Shown here one piece after another: positions 23,801 through 35,612 of a DNA stretch of 64,000 nt (positions within the stretch are counted from its first letter, which is position 1; each line of letters starts with the position of its first letter). The translations under genes and the position numbers were made by a program. Origin of the DNA: Pristionchus mayeri (taxonomy: Eukaryota > Nematoda > Chromadorea > Rhabditida > Neodiplogasteridae); contig BTRK01000004.1 of NCBI GenBank assembly GCA_036245805.1, positions 14,074,001 through 14,138,000 on the forward strand. The letters run 5' to 3'. The notes below the pieces were generated by a model. That model was not told the DNA's origin. It saw nothing but the letters and a program-made list of their open reading frames with translations, and searched no databases.

Positions 23801-26800
23801 AAGTCATTAGCAATCGAACGGCGGCGAGTTGTGCTTTTGTCGTTTTTGCTTTTGTCACCCCCCAACGATCACTGGTGAATTTGCAGGATTCCTGCAGAAG
23901 TCGCTGAGCAAGGTCGAGCATCACATCTGGTTCGAGCGGAGCGAAGCGAACGACAGGAAAGCCGTATCGAGCAGGTCAACCATACTGCCATTGATTCCGT
24001 GTTATACTTTAGACAGCACGCGAAATGACTATTGTGGCTTTTAGTTTCAATTTTTACAAAAACAGTTTGTAGAATGCGCGAGCACGTGGGAGACCCGTCG
24101 AAGCTGCCCATCATCATCTTCCCCGAGGGAACCTGCATCAACAACACGAGTGTCATGCTCTTCAAGAAGGGATCCTTCGAGGTACTTCTCAAGTTCCAAA
24201 TTAATAATGCTCCGAAATTTCAGCACTCTGTATGAGAGACTTTTTGTCTCAGTGAACATATGCTTGGCAAAGTGCGAAAAATCGAAATCGCCCATAATGT
24301 GCCTACATGTAGTACTCGACGAGCATAGCTCAGGTGCCCCATCCCGAGTGTTCCAGATCACTCTCTGCGAAATGGGACACATTTAAATCTTGACATTGAA
24401 ATTTCGAATTTCTCCATTTCGAAACCGATTTGAATGGTTGATGTCTCAAAAAATTGCTAATATTCCATGGATTATAGGTAACAAATTCTAGAATGATTGG
24501 ACATCAACTCGTGAAGAAACATCGAAAAAGAATTTTTTTAATTTTTATTTTTTTCAGATGGGTTGGTAGCCACGATTTTTATTGTTTTATTATATCGAGC
24601 TTTATGCATACTATTAGTAAAAAAATTTTGAAAAAAATAAAAAATACGGTTTTTGAGATATTGAAATATAATCGTTTCGTGATCACGTCAAACTACCGTA
24701 CTCGAGTGATGAGAGAGTGTGCAGAATGAAGAGACGATTACACGAATTGCACTGAGGTGGAGGGTGATGCTGGATTTTCCTAAGGTTACATGAGGCACAC
24801 CATCCAGACTGTGTCAGTTATCATTTGTCGGCTACCGTAGTCTGAACTACTGAATACTGTAGAAACACTAATATTGTAGAAACACCAAATTGTTCCAATC
24901 AAGCCATAGTGGCACAATAGACGCCGGACAGGCTGGAATGAATTTATGCAACATACAGCAATCCTTATACCGTACCCTGAAAATCGTGAACTAAATTCGT
25001 GTAATCGTCTCTTCATTCTGCACACACTCTCATCACTCGAGTACGGTAGTTTGAAGTGATCACGAACTGATTATATTTCAATATCTCAAAAAACGTATTT
25101 TTTTTTTTTTCAAAATTTTTCTACTAATAGTATGCATAACGCTCGAGATAATAAATCAATAAAAATCGTGGCTACCAAATCTGAAAAAATTAAAAAAAAA
25201 AAAATTTCGATGTTTCTTCACGAGTTGATGCCCAATCATTCTAGAATTTGTTACCTATAATCCATGAAATATTAGCAATTTTTTGAGACATCAACCATTC
25301 AAATCGGTTTCGAAATAAAAAAAAAAAAAAAAAAGAGAAATTCGAAATTTCAATGTCAAGATTTAAATGTGTCCCATTTCGCAGAGAGTGATCTAGAACA
25401 CTCGGGATGGGGCACCCTAGCTATGCTCGTCGAGTACTACATGTAGGCACATTATGGGCGATTTCGATTTTTCGCACTTTGCCAAGGGTCTTCACAAATA
25501 TGTTCACTGACTCAAAAAGTCTCTCGTATGGGTATCCAGCAAAATACTTAAGGGGTCGCAAAAGGAGACCCCTTTTTTACATTACGATGTATTTCAAGCA
25601 GAGGTACATGCTAACCAATATTTCAGATCAGTGCGACGATCTACCCTATCGCAATCAAGTACGATGCTCGTCTGGGCGACGCCTTCTGGAATTCGTCGAA
25701 GCAATCGTACGGCGAGTACTTGTGGATGATGATGACCAGCTGGGCTATCACTTGCGATGTCTGGTATCTACCGCCCATGAGCAGACTGGTGAGTGATGAC
25801 CCGAATATACTTCATCGATATACCTTTCCGAATTTCGACTATTCCGTATACTTATTATTGTTCCATATACTTTTCCGTATACTTTCCGCATAATTTTCCG
25901 ATAATTCCGATTCCCGAATTTCCGATTAGTGAAGAGTTTGTTTCTGAGTAAACTCAGACCACTGCTGAGCAAGCTCGAGTGACATTGATTATTGATTCGT
26001 ATTTGATACCCAGATATAATCTTTTCCATTTTGTAAAATGAGTTGAATGATGACTACTAGTGATTTGTCATCACTGTTGGTGAGGCTACGTATCTACTAG
26101 TGATGAGAATTTTCTCTCCTCTATTTGCGCACTCTCTCGCTCTGTCTGACCAGAGAGTGCGCGAAAGGAGGAGGGCTCATTCCGACTTGGAAAACTACCA
26201 ACTACGTACGAAAGTTAGAGTCAAGTAATCACTAGCACAATCTACAGTGGAACTGCGCAGAAAATCAAGACGCGTTTGTGCTGACGAACTAAAGCTTGCT
26301 TGTTTTTGTCATGTAGGAGGACTACAACTCACATGAAGAATACGAAACAAGACTGCCGATAAATAAGGATATTTCAGGAAGGTGAGGATTCGATCGCGTT
26401 CGCGCGCCGCGTCAAGAGGGCCATTGCCAAAGCAGGCGGACTCGTAGACTTGGAGTGGGACGGAGCACTCAAGAGATCAAAGGCAATTTGTGTCGAAGCG
26501 ATTAACAAACGTAAAAGTCAAAGTCAAAGGTGCAACCACTTCAAAAAAATTTTAGTAATCAAACAACGAATAAGCTGGGTGGTGCAGTCCGGTGAGTACT
26601 ATTTATTGAGAATTAACATGGAATTCGAGATGTGATTCTTCGAAAGCTGCTGATTATGTAATTTCCAGGTCTCTGACAAGCTGATTGCTCTGCAGCAGAA
26701 GTTGTACTTCGAGCGACTCTCCAGAAAGACGTCGATGTGCTCCGACGAAATATCTCAAGATTCAATCGATATTCTCCAGGTGAGCCTTCTTTCCATATCA

Positions 26801-27071
26801 GTAAACGGGATTCTGCATTCCTAACGAGTCTAAGTCCAGCGAGAGTGGCGAATACGTTGTCTTTGAAGAATCTAAGCGAAGAAGATCGGGAACAGCTGCT
26901 CCAGAAGATCGACGAAGCTGATGACGATGCTGTGACCATTTTATTTTCGAATTTTGTTGTGTTTTTTCCCCAAACTTTAAACGGAACATCACACAAAACG
27001 TTCAGGAAGTCATCAGAAAGGTCTCCGAGATAATTCCGGAACTGGCCGAAGAAGTCGAAGCGGAATCCTGA
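17862..27071 (+). CDS. acl-4/acl-5: Glycerol-3-phosphate acyltransferase, GPAT3/4 (ACL-4/ACL-5) type
   Basis: ER-membrane enzyme that acylates sn-1 of glycerol-3-phosphate, the first step of glycerolipid synthesis (family knowledge). Exons: 17862-18017, 18090-18186, 18453-18568, 18731-18840, 19008-19148, 19295-19384, 19537-19658, 23887-23974, 24073-24181, 25627-25788, 26378-26482, 26669-26779, about 26840-26931 and 27006-27071. Seen: N-terminal membrane segment; FSAERLPSWNLLSRT; a second membrane region; acyltransferase motif I ANHTSPFD followed by YAMVGQRQGG; HIWFERSE; motif III IFPEGTCINNTSV; TIYPIAIKYDARLGDAFWNS; MMTSWAITCDVWYLPPM; and WDGALKRSK. Two introns start with GC (18841, 26483), supported by homology across the joint. 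The 26779/26840 joint has a phase mismatch, so the acidic C-terminus is uncertain. About 510 aa. Introns 7 and 9 are swollen by transposons but no core motif is damaged. Confidence 0.9.
20832..23522 (+). mobile_element. 5'-truncated CR1/jockey-like non-LTR retrotransposon
   Basis: Reverse transcriptase with PDNIPSIVLSKC, VKPIPKK, FRPISLTSSVCKVFEKII, HQTGFRNCRS, IDFKKAFDSIDH (motif A), SGVPQGS (motif B) and YADDLKLF (catalytic YADD). The frame is open from about 20835, pauses at a mariner inserted at 21019-21918, and continues to 22795. A frameshift or small deletion follows, with the C-terminal part (LPNLEYCFIIWNP) in another frame to 23247. The 3' end is an AATG microsatellite, as in CR1-type elements. 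Inactive copy. Confidence 0.85.
21019..21918. mobile_element. Non-autonomous mariner-like element, 900 bp
   Basis: Inverted ends TTAGGTTGATTCATAAGTTT / complement at 21899-21918, flanked by TA (21017-21018, 21919-21920). No intact transposase frame. Removing it with one TA joins the RT frame as SKC then KSSIVSPL exactly, so it inserted into a then-open reading frame. Confidence 0.85.
23477..23523 (+). repeat. (AATG)n microsatellite
   Basis: About eleven tandem AATG units form the 3' tail of the CR1-like element. Confidence 0.95.
24225..25520. repeat. Foldback element in acyltransferase intron 9
   Basis: Arms of about 560 bp centred near 24872 (for example GCCCATAATGTGCCTACATG on the left and its complement near 25445). 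Near the loop both arms carry the CGTCTCTTCATT short-palindrome motif (24725-24745, 25000-25020). No coding potential. Confidence 0.85.
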
Positions 27072-27485
27072 TACAACCCCTCTCATCATCTAACGGTTCT
27101 AGTGTCCCTAGTGCTTCTGTGCTCAACATGTGTAATTGTACTCTCAGAACAGCTCTTTTTTATCATTGTATCGTGTAGTTTAATGTCGTTGTGTTCCTGT
27201 AATCTATTTCAATGAAGAAGCAATTTCCAAATCCATTTTTTCCCGATGTCTCCTGAGTTGGAAATCAAGCGACAAAAGATGCAAATAGTAGGCGGAGTCA
27301 GCATACTTGAAACGCATAAGGGCATGATAAAATATCATAAATGTTCGTGCTGCATTCAGTTTGATCTTTCCGTCTTTAACCGCTAGAGAGTATCGTGCTT
27401 ATTTACAGCGAGTTGTGTGCGATTTTCGTTCAGACACTCCGCTCGAGTCTGCGAGTAATCATCCTCCCCCACCCATTCTCACGAT

Positions 27486-28499
27486 ATGATGCTACTCCTG
27501 CCAGTTCTGCTGATCGTCGCAGGTTTGTTTGACATAGACCATGCTGATAAAACGATCATTCAGTCTTCGCAAAGGCATACGAAGGCATTGGAAGGTCGGT
27601 TGAGTTCTATCTAATATTTATCTCATAATGGACGTTACCTAGCAGTAGTCCTTGCAAATTTCGGTCTCGACAGTGAACTGAATCCACATGCATCTTTACA
27701 TTTTGAATATTGTAATTATTTATTGTTACAGATACGATATATTTGGTCGTCCCATTCCGAGGCCAATCGGATTCATAGGCGGCGAGTGAGTACTAGAGTG
27801 CGGAATTTTGGATTACCGTCTCTTCATTTTAGTGTTCTACCTGCTGAATTGCGAGAGTAGAATGAATATGAAATCACATTGTTTATCAAACTATAGTTCG
27901 TAGCTGCCAATCTTTCTGAACTGTATACCCTTGAAAGAATAGCAGAGCTCGCGGGGGTCATACGTCACATTCTCATTTGCCCCCCCCCCTCTCTACCAGT
28001 TTCTCTCTCTCTCTTCTTCTTTAATGTCTGGATATGACCCGGCTTTAGCAAACAATTTACAATGACCCAATCTGTGTTAGTGCGGGACCGGCAATGAAAA
28101 CTGGGAGTACATTTCCACTTATAGTACATTAATTCAGGCCCCTGTGGTCTCGAGCCTACGAACGAGCTGACGGTACGGCCCACGTCGTCTTGGATGACGA
28201 CAATACCGCTTATTTGGTGAGATTTCGCTCTCATTTCGCTTCTTACATTTCTTGATTTTTCTACACGTTGTGAATGAGGGCTACTCAACATTACGAACTG
28301 AGTGCTTTGATCGCAACTCGATGTATGATCTCGAGTTCTTGATCGACATTCCCAGATGAGCGCTCGCTCCTTTCCTCGTCGCTCTCCACCCCTCCATGGA
28401 GACTTCAAGAGGGTTGCCGCAATGGAGGCAAACAACCAACTGGGCATCCTCGAGCGCTTCTCAGTGCGCAATCTAAGAAGGAAATTGACCTCGGTTTGA
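27486..28499 (+). CDS. Small secreted protein, 114 aa, unknown family
   Basis: Five exons (27486-27522, 27564-27594, 27732-27785, 28138-28216, 28356-28499) with agreeing phases give 114 aa. Residues 1-15 are a clear signal peptide (MMLLLPVLLIVAVFA). The mature part has YDIFGRPIPRPIGFIGG, then a D-rich stretch VLDDDNTAYL and a basic C-terminus with several RR/KR pairs (PRRSP, LRRKL). It could be a prepropeptide, but no repeated peptide or Gly-Arg cleavage site is seen. The first intron has the same position and phase as in the downstream gene at 28604, suggesting an ancient duplication. No function is assigned. Confidence 0.72.
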
Positions 28500-28603
28500 T
28501 GATTTGTCGCCTCTCCTCACACCGATAAAGTGTTTGTGTGTGATACATCTGCGAGTTCACTCGGTTCACACGTCACTCGCTCTCATTTTACACTCGCAAG
28601 ACG

Positions 28604-29050
28604 ATGAATATCACCCATCTCCTTATTTTTGCCGCTGTTTTGCTGGAATCGGGTAAGTTTTTTTCCAACGAATCTTTGTTTTACCAACTTGCGAGTATAT
28701 GTGCTTAGCTACGAACCGTTCGTCGAGTTGTCCCCCCCTTCTTTGGATCTTTTCGTTTGATATTTTCAGTCTTCTCGATATCGATTAGCGACGCGCACCG
28801 TATCCTCGGGTCTCGGTACGACCACGGAACTGTCAGACTCACATCAGATAATCGATGGGCGACCGATTCATCAGCGATTGACTCGAGCGAGCAGCAGAGG
28901 AGACAGTTCACCGGAAGAGTGAGCAGTATTTGCTAGTTTTTAATAATTATTTTCAAAGATATTTAAGCAAAAAAGACTGTTCATACATTTGTGTCTTAGA
29001 TACGAACGACGAATCTCCGGCATCATCAGGTACGACCGAAGTGGCGCTGA
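28604..29050 (+). CDS. Small secreted protein, 82 aa, unknown family
   Basis: Three exons (28604-28652, 28770-28918, 29000-29050) in agreeing phase. The signal peptide MNITHLLIFAAVLLESVFS is followed by a polar mature region with GSRYDHGTVRLTSDNRW, an RR site and a basic C-terminus ending in PKWR. Exon 1 is a signal-peptide exon ending in phase 1 and followed by VF, as in the gene at 27486. The third exon is short, and an alternative end is possible. No domain recognised. Confidence 0.65.
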
Positions 29051-29402
29051 AAGACCGTAGGAGGAGAGTTCATAGCATGAATAAATGTTCATAGCATAGG
29101 TTTCATAATTCATTCTCTGTCTGATAATTGTTTGTTATGTTGGGATAAATAACATTAGAAAATAACCACGGTAAATGCATGCATTATCATGGGATGTGCA
29201 CGCAATGACTCATCTATCTGTGTATTCCTACTCCCATCCTCCCAATAAATAAACTATAATTACTTTGGCAGTTTTGTCGTTACAATTAAATATTTGAACT
29301 TGTATGATTTTCTCGCTAATGAACAGTTCTTATCAGGTTCTTATCATCATTGAGACGGATAAAATTCTGATAATGAAATGCAAATATGTGCATATATTTC
29401 AG

Positions 29403-30605
29403 CATGAAGCCAATGTTCGAGAGCAAGATCGTCTGGGAACATCTCATGGCTTCGAAGACGATGTGGTATGCCCATCCGAATGAAGATCAACTCAGAAAAG
29501 CGAAAGCACAGATTTCTTCAGTGACTTCGATGCTCGTTTCGCCGCTCCACTTGCTGGTTGTGAGAGCGTCGAAGAGTACTACGAAGCTGTCAGTTATAGT
29601 ATTTTTAAAATATTTTTTATCTACATATGTTCTACGCATCTTACAAAACACCTTCTTATCCTGACTGATGAAACGACTTGCAGACCAAAATAATCCAGTT
29701 GATCTTTGAACTTTCGCAGACATCGCTCGCGCCTAAGGTAGCCCGCACTCCCATCCCGACGCTCGCAGTGAACGCCGCCGATGACTGCTTCTCGCCAATT
29801 CGTTGTGAGTAGAATTGTGAAACGCGGGTAATGACCTATACATTTCCCCTACTTTGTTACCGCTCGACCGGCCTATAGTGTGTGGGAAATGGAAAGATGT
29901 AGGCCCATTTATCAAAATCTATTTTTTTCACATCCTCTCAGAGTTCGGGGGGGGGGGGTGACATTGCACAACGGACATTTGCACAACAAATCGCAAATGC
30001 ACATTCCATGAACCCCTATACGCTGATTTGAAGTGGAACTAAAGTTTGCCTGGTAACATGATTTATATATGCAAATGTAGGGGAGCACATACTGGTAACA
30101 ATGAAGCAACTCCCAAGTCGCTACCTCAAATCGCAAGCGCGCGGTGATTTGTTGTGCAAATTTCCGTTGTGCAAATGATACCCCCCAGAGTTCGACCTGT
30201 CTGGAAAGAAATGAAGAGACTATTACCCGCTTTGCGTTGCGAATATCATGAGGGAACGTGGATGGTGGAACGGTAAGAGAGCAATTTCAGCAATTCCCTT
30301 CGACGAAGTGTGCCGATCGACTAACGTCGCCGTTTGTCTCACCGCACACGGCGGGCACACCGCATTCATGCAGGTATACGGTAGAAGGCGGCACTATCGA
30401 TCGACAACTGATTGAATTATATCATTGGAAACGTAATCGGTTCGCCGAATTGCAAAAATGTAAAACTTGAAACATAAATTTTTAGACGTACAAAAAGTGG
30501 AAAAAATGTAGCGAACTAAAACTTCATTTCCAGGGTGCAAATCCGAATGATCCTGGCTTCATTGAGAAACTTATTGTGCAGTTTGGAGATGTTGTATTCT
30601 ACTAA
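29403..30605 (+). pseudogene. C-terminal remnant of an ABHD1/2/3-type alpha/beta hydrolase
   Basis: Exons 29403-29588, 29720-29804, 30291-30373 and 30534-30605 (TAA). Seen: an RKAK segment, then SDFDARFAAPLAGCESVEEY; IPTLAVNAADD (the family region with the catalytic Asp); and AVCLTAHGGHTAF (catalytic His). The first exon needs a frameshift near 29507 to join RKAKA to FSDFDARF. The N-terminal half with the GxSxG nucleophile is absent upstream, where the 28604 gene ends. Without the nucleophile it cannot be an active hydrolase; treated as a pseudogene. A MULE-type MITE sits in the second intron. Confidence 0.72.
29948..30185. mobile_element. MULE-type MITE, 238 bp, 9-bp target duplication
   Basis: Ends GGGGGGTGACATTGCACAAC and TTGTGCAAATGATACCCCC are inverted. 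CAGAGTTCG flanks both sides (29939-29947, 30186-30194). The interior (GGGAGCACATACTGGTAACA...CAACTCCCAAGTCG) matches 23760-23810, so it is the same family as the MITE at 19741. A 9-bp duplication is typical of Mutator-like transposons. Confidence 0.85.
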
Positions 30606-31150
30606 TAGCGAGCGTGTTTTCGGTGGGTGACAGCTCGCTGCGTTTTGCTGGCCCAATGTAGAAACATCGCTCCGATGCCCATCAGCGATAAAGATTTCAT
30701 ATGATCCAGATTTCTAGCATCTATGCTGAGGTACGGTGCTTCACAATCTTTCTCTTTCGTGTTTTCTTTTTGTAATCGGGTACTGTACAAATACACTTCA
30801 CCATAATAGCAGCAGCGAAACAACGCGAGATAAGGGCTTAATTAATCCCAAACGCTCGTGGGAGTTACAACTCCTACGATCTCACATGACTTATTACTTC
30901 CTCATCGCTATTTGTGCGCACTCGGATGCATACCATAAGGCCAACTAATTTTGATTAACATTTCTTTGCTACAAACACCGCGTTTCCGGTCGAGCGAGAA
31001 CACAGCTAGGGAGGCGAAAATTTCGTCGGATACTGTCTGAAGTGCCGCCAGATCTACTGATGGGGCGAGTAGTTGTAGAGGTGTACAATCGTTTCCAACA
31101 TTTTGAATGTGCGAGTTAGAAAATGAACAAAAATGAATTTTTCAGCTAGT

Positions 31151-32466
31151 TTAATTTTCAAAATCTTGTGTCAGAACTCTTCGAATTGTAACTAGAAACG
31201 CTGGGTTTGATTTGGTGATCTGCGTAGAACACGGACTCCAGGCATCTGAGAAGAACAGAAACAATAGCTCGCTAATTATTGGAAGCGCGAACTTCCGATA
31301 AGGCGGAATGAAGCGCATGTTGATCAGAGGGGAGAATAGTGGGAAGATACCGCTCAACTGAAAAACCTCATATTTTTGCCAAAGTAGAAGAGATGCAAAT
31401 CAGATCTTATTGAAATCCTCAGTGAAACTTACGATGAGGATCGACTTGTGGAGTACGGGCGAGTGCAAGATTCCCGCGACGTCTAGCAGCCACACCACAG
31501 CCGCGATCACGTATCCCAACGGGAGCAACGATTGAGCGGTTAGCGATCGATATATCGATTGATGAGAATGAAGCACGGTGTTACTCGTTTTCTGCAGCGA
31601 TTCATACCACTCCTTCGGTTAATCTCAACCTACCAGCTTTCCAATCTCCTTGAATAATTTTCGGCGGTTTAGAAAAATTGTGACAAAGCCAATAAGGTAC
31701 ACTAGAATCAGATTGATAATAGAAATGCGAGACAGTAAATTGTGTGTTGGTCCTCCAGTCAGATCGAGCACACTAAACGTGTATTCGATATGGAAGTCAG
31801 AGAAATCATATGTGCCTCCAAAATAAAATGCGATCTGAGAGAAATAATTTTCAATAATGCATTCATCTTTATCTACTGTATTGAGTATGGTCAGAAGAAG
31901 AATTGTGCTCTGCAGCACCATCCACCATGCTCTCCCTTCGTCTTTCCCCTTTGTCGCCAGTTTCAATTCGTAAAGGCGATATAAGAAAGAACTTAGCAGC
32001 AGCAGTACAGATAGCGCGACGAAACAGGTGTGACCAGCTGGAATCGACTATTTATTTTATTTTTTTTAACCAAAAACATGAACTATACAGGGAGAGGCGT
32101 TACCGAGGAAGAAATGACACAAGTGCGCATTTATTATTGTACATGGTCCCAAGTGCTTCATCAGCATGCGACCGCTCACGTTTTCAAGACTGAATTTCAT
32201 AGATTTCTTGCGATTTTCTAAAAAAAGTAGAAGCATACCTTGAAATGCACATCAAACTACAAAACGAGACGAGAAAATCCACACAAGCAATGTAAAACAG
32301 GAGTTTGGAATACGAAGTCAACTGTTTCGGGGTTCTGGGTAGACAGTTGGGGAAATGATCAAACTGTTGCTCACTTATGACGAATGATGAGCATGTATAG
32401 GCAGTTTACAAGCATAGCCGATACGTCCAAAGTCGACAAAACTATTTCATGGGCGAAATCGTCCAT
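31151..32466 (-). CDS. Intact str/srd-type chemoreceptor, 347 aa
   Basis: Six exons (32375-32466, 32239-32334, 32104-32189, 31634-32037, 31433-31591, 31151-31357) with fully consistent phases and no stop give 347 aa, a normal receptor length. Landmarks: TM1 VSAMLVNCLYMLIIRHK; TM2 YSKLLFYIACVDFLVSF; TM3 CFVALSVLLLLSSFLYRLYE; TM4 WWMVLQSTILLLTIL; TM5 INLILVYLIGFVTIFLNRRK; TM6 LTAQSLLPLGYVIAAVVW; and TM7 FPLFSPLINMRFIPPYRKF. The start is the first ATG before TM1. Likely a sensory-neuron chemoreceptor. The exact class (srd versus str) cannot be fixed by eye. The C-terminus after PPYRKF is long and partly hydrophobic, so a missed last intron is possible. Confidence 0.85.
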
Positions 32467-32769
32467 TGTGAGAATTCTACCATCAAATACTGACGAAATC
32501 GCCATTTACTCAGGCCACTGGGGATTTACAGGAAGCCATTTTTCTGAAATCAATTATGTCAAGGTCATCTAATCTCTCCCTCCGGACCAATTATTGCTCA
32601 AGCGAAAATGATGATCGATAATGAAAACACGTATGCGTAGTGAGCAATGGAAAAAAAACGCTATTGCACAATCCAAGAGTGGAATAGAATGGTATAATAA
32701 CATATATTATTGACATAAGGAAATCGTACAATACACGTATATTATACACATTAACATACAAAAATCTCC

Positions 32770-34118
32770 ATTATATCACAGGTCTTCTGAGAGAATGCAT
32801 GGAAATTGAGACCTGTTTGACAAAAAATTGAAATAGAGTCAATCTCTTCCCCACTTATATTATTGGTGCACCTAAGGCCTAGTAACGTTCAGCTAACATT
32901 GTGGGGCTGTAAAATCAAAATCACCTAAAAGCCGACTCTGTAAATATCAAAAGTTTGAAAAATCATATCTTCCTTCAATGTTGAGTAAAAAGGTCGCTCA
33001 AAAAACAGAAATGACCGTCATCGTGTGGCGAATAAAATATATGTTGGAAATATTCACGTAAGAGGATGAGAAAATGGTCAACATTTGGGAAATTCGTTTT
33101 TTCTCCAAAAACAAATCAGAAAAACAGTGTTACTGGAAAAAAATATTCCACATGCAAAAGATTCCACATCAGATTCGAAATCTACGGCCTTTTTACCCCA
33201 GATGAACTTCTTTCCTCAAAAATTGCGATCGAGATATTTCCCTGCGATCGAGATATTTATATTTCCCTGCGATCGAGATATTGCGATCGAGATATTTTCT
33301 TCACTTTTAATGCTCAACTGCGCTTATTTGTGCGAAACTCGAAAATTCTAGTGCTTGTGTCAATGCGTTTTTCAGCCTCAACGTGGTCAAACCTTACTCA
33401 AAATATCTAAACTTGATAATACTTCCATATTTTTGTGATTTAGCGGAAATATGAGAAAATTTTATTTTTCGGAAAAATTCACTATTTCCATGAAATTTTT
33501 CCGCGAAATCACAAAATTATGGAAGTATTATCAAGTTGAGATATTTTGAGTAAGGATTGACCATGTTGAGGCTGAAAACGCTTTGAAACAAGCACTAGAA
33601 ATTTCGAGTTTTGCACAAAAATGCGAAGTTGAGCATTAAAAGTGAAGAAAATACGGAAATATCTCGATCGAAATTTTTGAGAAAAGAAGTTCATACGGGG
33701 TAAAAAAGGCCGTAGATTTCGAATCTGAAGAGATCTCTTTTGCATGTGGAATATGTTTTTCCAGTAACACTGTTTTTCTGATTTGTTTTTGGTGAAAAAA
33801 ACGAATTTCCCAAATGTTGACCATTTTCACATCCTCTTACGTGAATATTTCCAACAGATATTTTATTCGCCACACGATGACGGTCATTTCTGTTTTTTGA
33901 GCGACCTTTTTATTCAACATTGAAGGAAGATATGATTTTTTAAACTTTTGATATTTCCAGAGCCGGCTTTTAGGTGATTTTGATTTTACGGCTCCACAAT
34001 GTTGGCTGAACGTTACAAGGCCTTAGATGCATCAATACCATAAGTGGGGAAGAGATTGACCCAATTTCAATTTTTTGTCAAATGCCAACTGCGATCTCTC
34101 AGAAGACCTGTGATATGA
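32770..34118. repeat. Foldback element, about 1.35 kb
   Basis: Arms centred near 33440, for example TCACAGGTCTTCTGAGAGA at the left end and its complement at about 34098. The left arm contains a short tandem of GCGATCGAGATATTT (about four units, 33225-33300) that is reduced in the right arm. Non-coding. Confidence 0.85.
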
Positions 34119-35203
34119 CGGCAATTTGACCATGATGTTTCGTCGTTGAGGCTTCGCTAAAATAAAATTTATGGAACATTTTCTTAATACATTACGCACG
34201 TCATGTTTCCTTTAATTTCAGCGATTTTGCAGCAGAATAGTCCCGTGACAAAACTGAAAATGAGCTTTCAAAATTTTGAAAAATATATCATTATTTCGAA
34301 ACAATTCCTTACTCTTTGTATGGTTTCATACAGTAGAGTGTGATCATAGGAGAGAATAAAGTCATGAACGACAGCGACTGAAAGCATAAATTGAAAAGAA
34401 AACAATTATTTCATAAGATATTATTATTGTGATTATTATTTTTATTAATTGATCATCAACCTCGAAAATGAAGTGTTCCTGAACCGGCGAACATGTGATG
34501 TCCAACTGGCAGAGTAAGTAGCTCCCGACTGCTCCACTAAAGCAGATTGGCAGCATCGACTGGAGGGTTAACACCGGTAATGGATGGCATAACAACGGCT
34601 AACAAAATCGATTAGTGAGCACAGTTAAATTTTTAAAAAAATAATTAAAATTGACTTATTGTAGTGGGCAATCTCACTCGCGTTAACGTCTTGTGCATTT
34701 GTGCTGTCCGGTCGCTCATTTGTATCGCATGGGACGTCAATTTTTTGAGCACCTCAAAAATGCGGCTTTTGGAAACTGATTACTAGAGTTCGTAATTCGA
34801 ATAATCGTCTCTTCGTATCGTACACTATATAAACCAGTCGAGCGATACGAAAGTGTGGTAAATGCAGCTACGAATGCCCGTTTATCAAACTCTTGTGACC
34901 ACTACCTTCCTTCGTATGAAGAAGATGATAACGAGCATCGGAGCGATCGGCATGGTGTCCGCAAGGGGCTATGACAGAAGCGCAACGACAAAAGCGCAAA
35001 GTGCCGAAAACGACAAAAGCGCAACCGACAAAAGCGCAACGACAAAAGCGCAACTCGAAAGAGAGTTCGTAATTCGAATAATCGTCTCTTCGTATCGTAC
35101 ACTATATATTCGAGAATGTCTCATTCGAGAATGATGAATCAGCTTCGAGGTTGGTATCAACTAATTACTAATAATGAGCAGTATATGCCCGGAGGGCTAA
35201 TTA

Positions 35204-35231
35204 GTGACGTCACCGAAAAAAGTGACGTCAC
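35204..35231. promoter_or_regulatory. Paired CRE-like palindromes in the MULE arm
   Basis: Two GTGACGTCAC sites at 35204-35213 and 35222-35231, each containing the CREB/ATF consensus TGACGTCA, are mirrored at 42050-42059 and 42068-42077 in the other arm. Whether they act on neighbouring genes is unknown. Confidence 0.6.
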
Positions 35232-35612
35232 TTTTTTAGACGTATAGGGGTTCATGGTCCAAAATCGGGGTAGGGGTTGATGTTGAATATGCCAAATGTA
35301 TCATGCCCCACAACATCTACAGTAACCCACATTGTATTTGTCGGCTACCGTAACCCAATCTACCATAATCTAGATACTGTAAGTACACCACATAGTAGCA
35401 AACGAACCGGTAATGACGCAGCAAGTGTTGCACAAGCTTGTATGACACCCCATAAGAATACAGTATCCTTGTTACAGTACCCTGACTACCGAAACCTCAC
35501 ATACTACCGCGAACTGACTTTATTTTCAAAAATATATATTTAAAATCGTATTTTTTGTTGTTTAACGTTAAATTCTTACACTAAAATGTAATTAAATTAT
35601 TTTTAAGTTAAA

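Larger units (their letters stand above)
19741..23863. mobile_element. MULE-type MITE hosting three nested insertions
   Basis: The left end is a G run then GTGACAAAAGCGACAACGAC; the right end is GTCGTTTTTGCTTTTGTCAC plus CCCC. Flanks are AACGATC on both sides (19734-19740, 23864-23870; 7 of 9 bases match if a 9-bp duplication is assumed). The same family occurs at 29948-30185, and the AGCGCAACGACAAAAGCGC motif links it to the large Mutator-like element at 34966-42240. Its own sequence is only 19741-20105 and 23673-23863; the middle is the mariner-like element. It lies in intron 7 of the acyltransferase gene. Confidence 0.75.
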
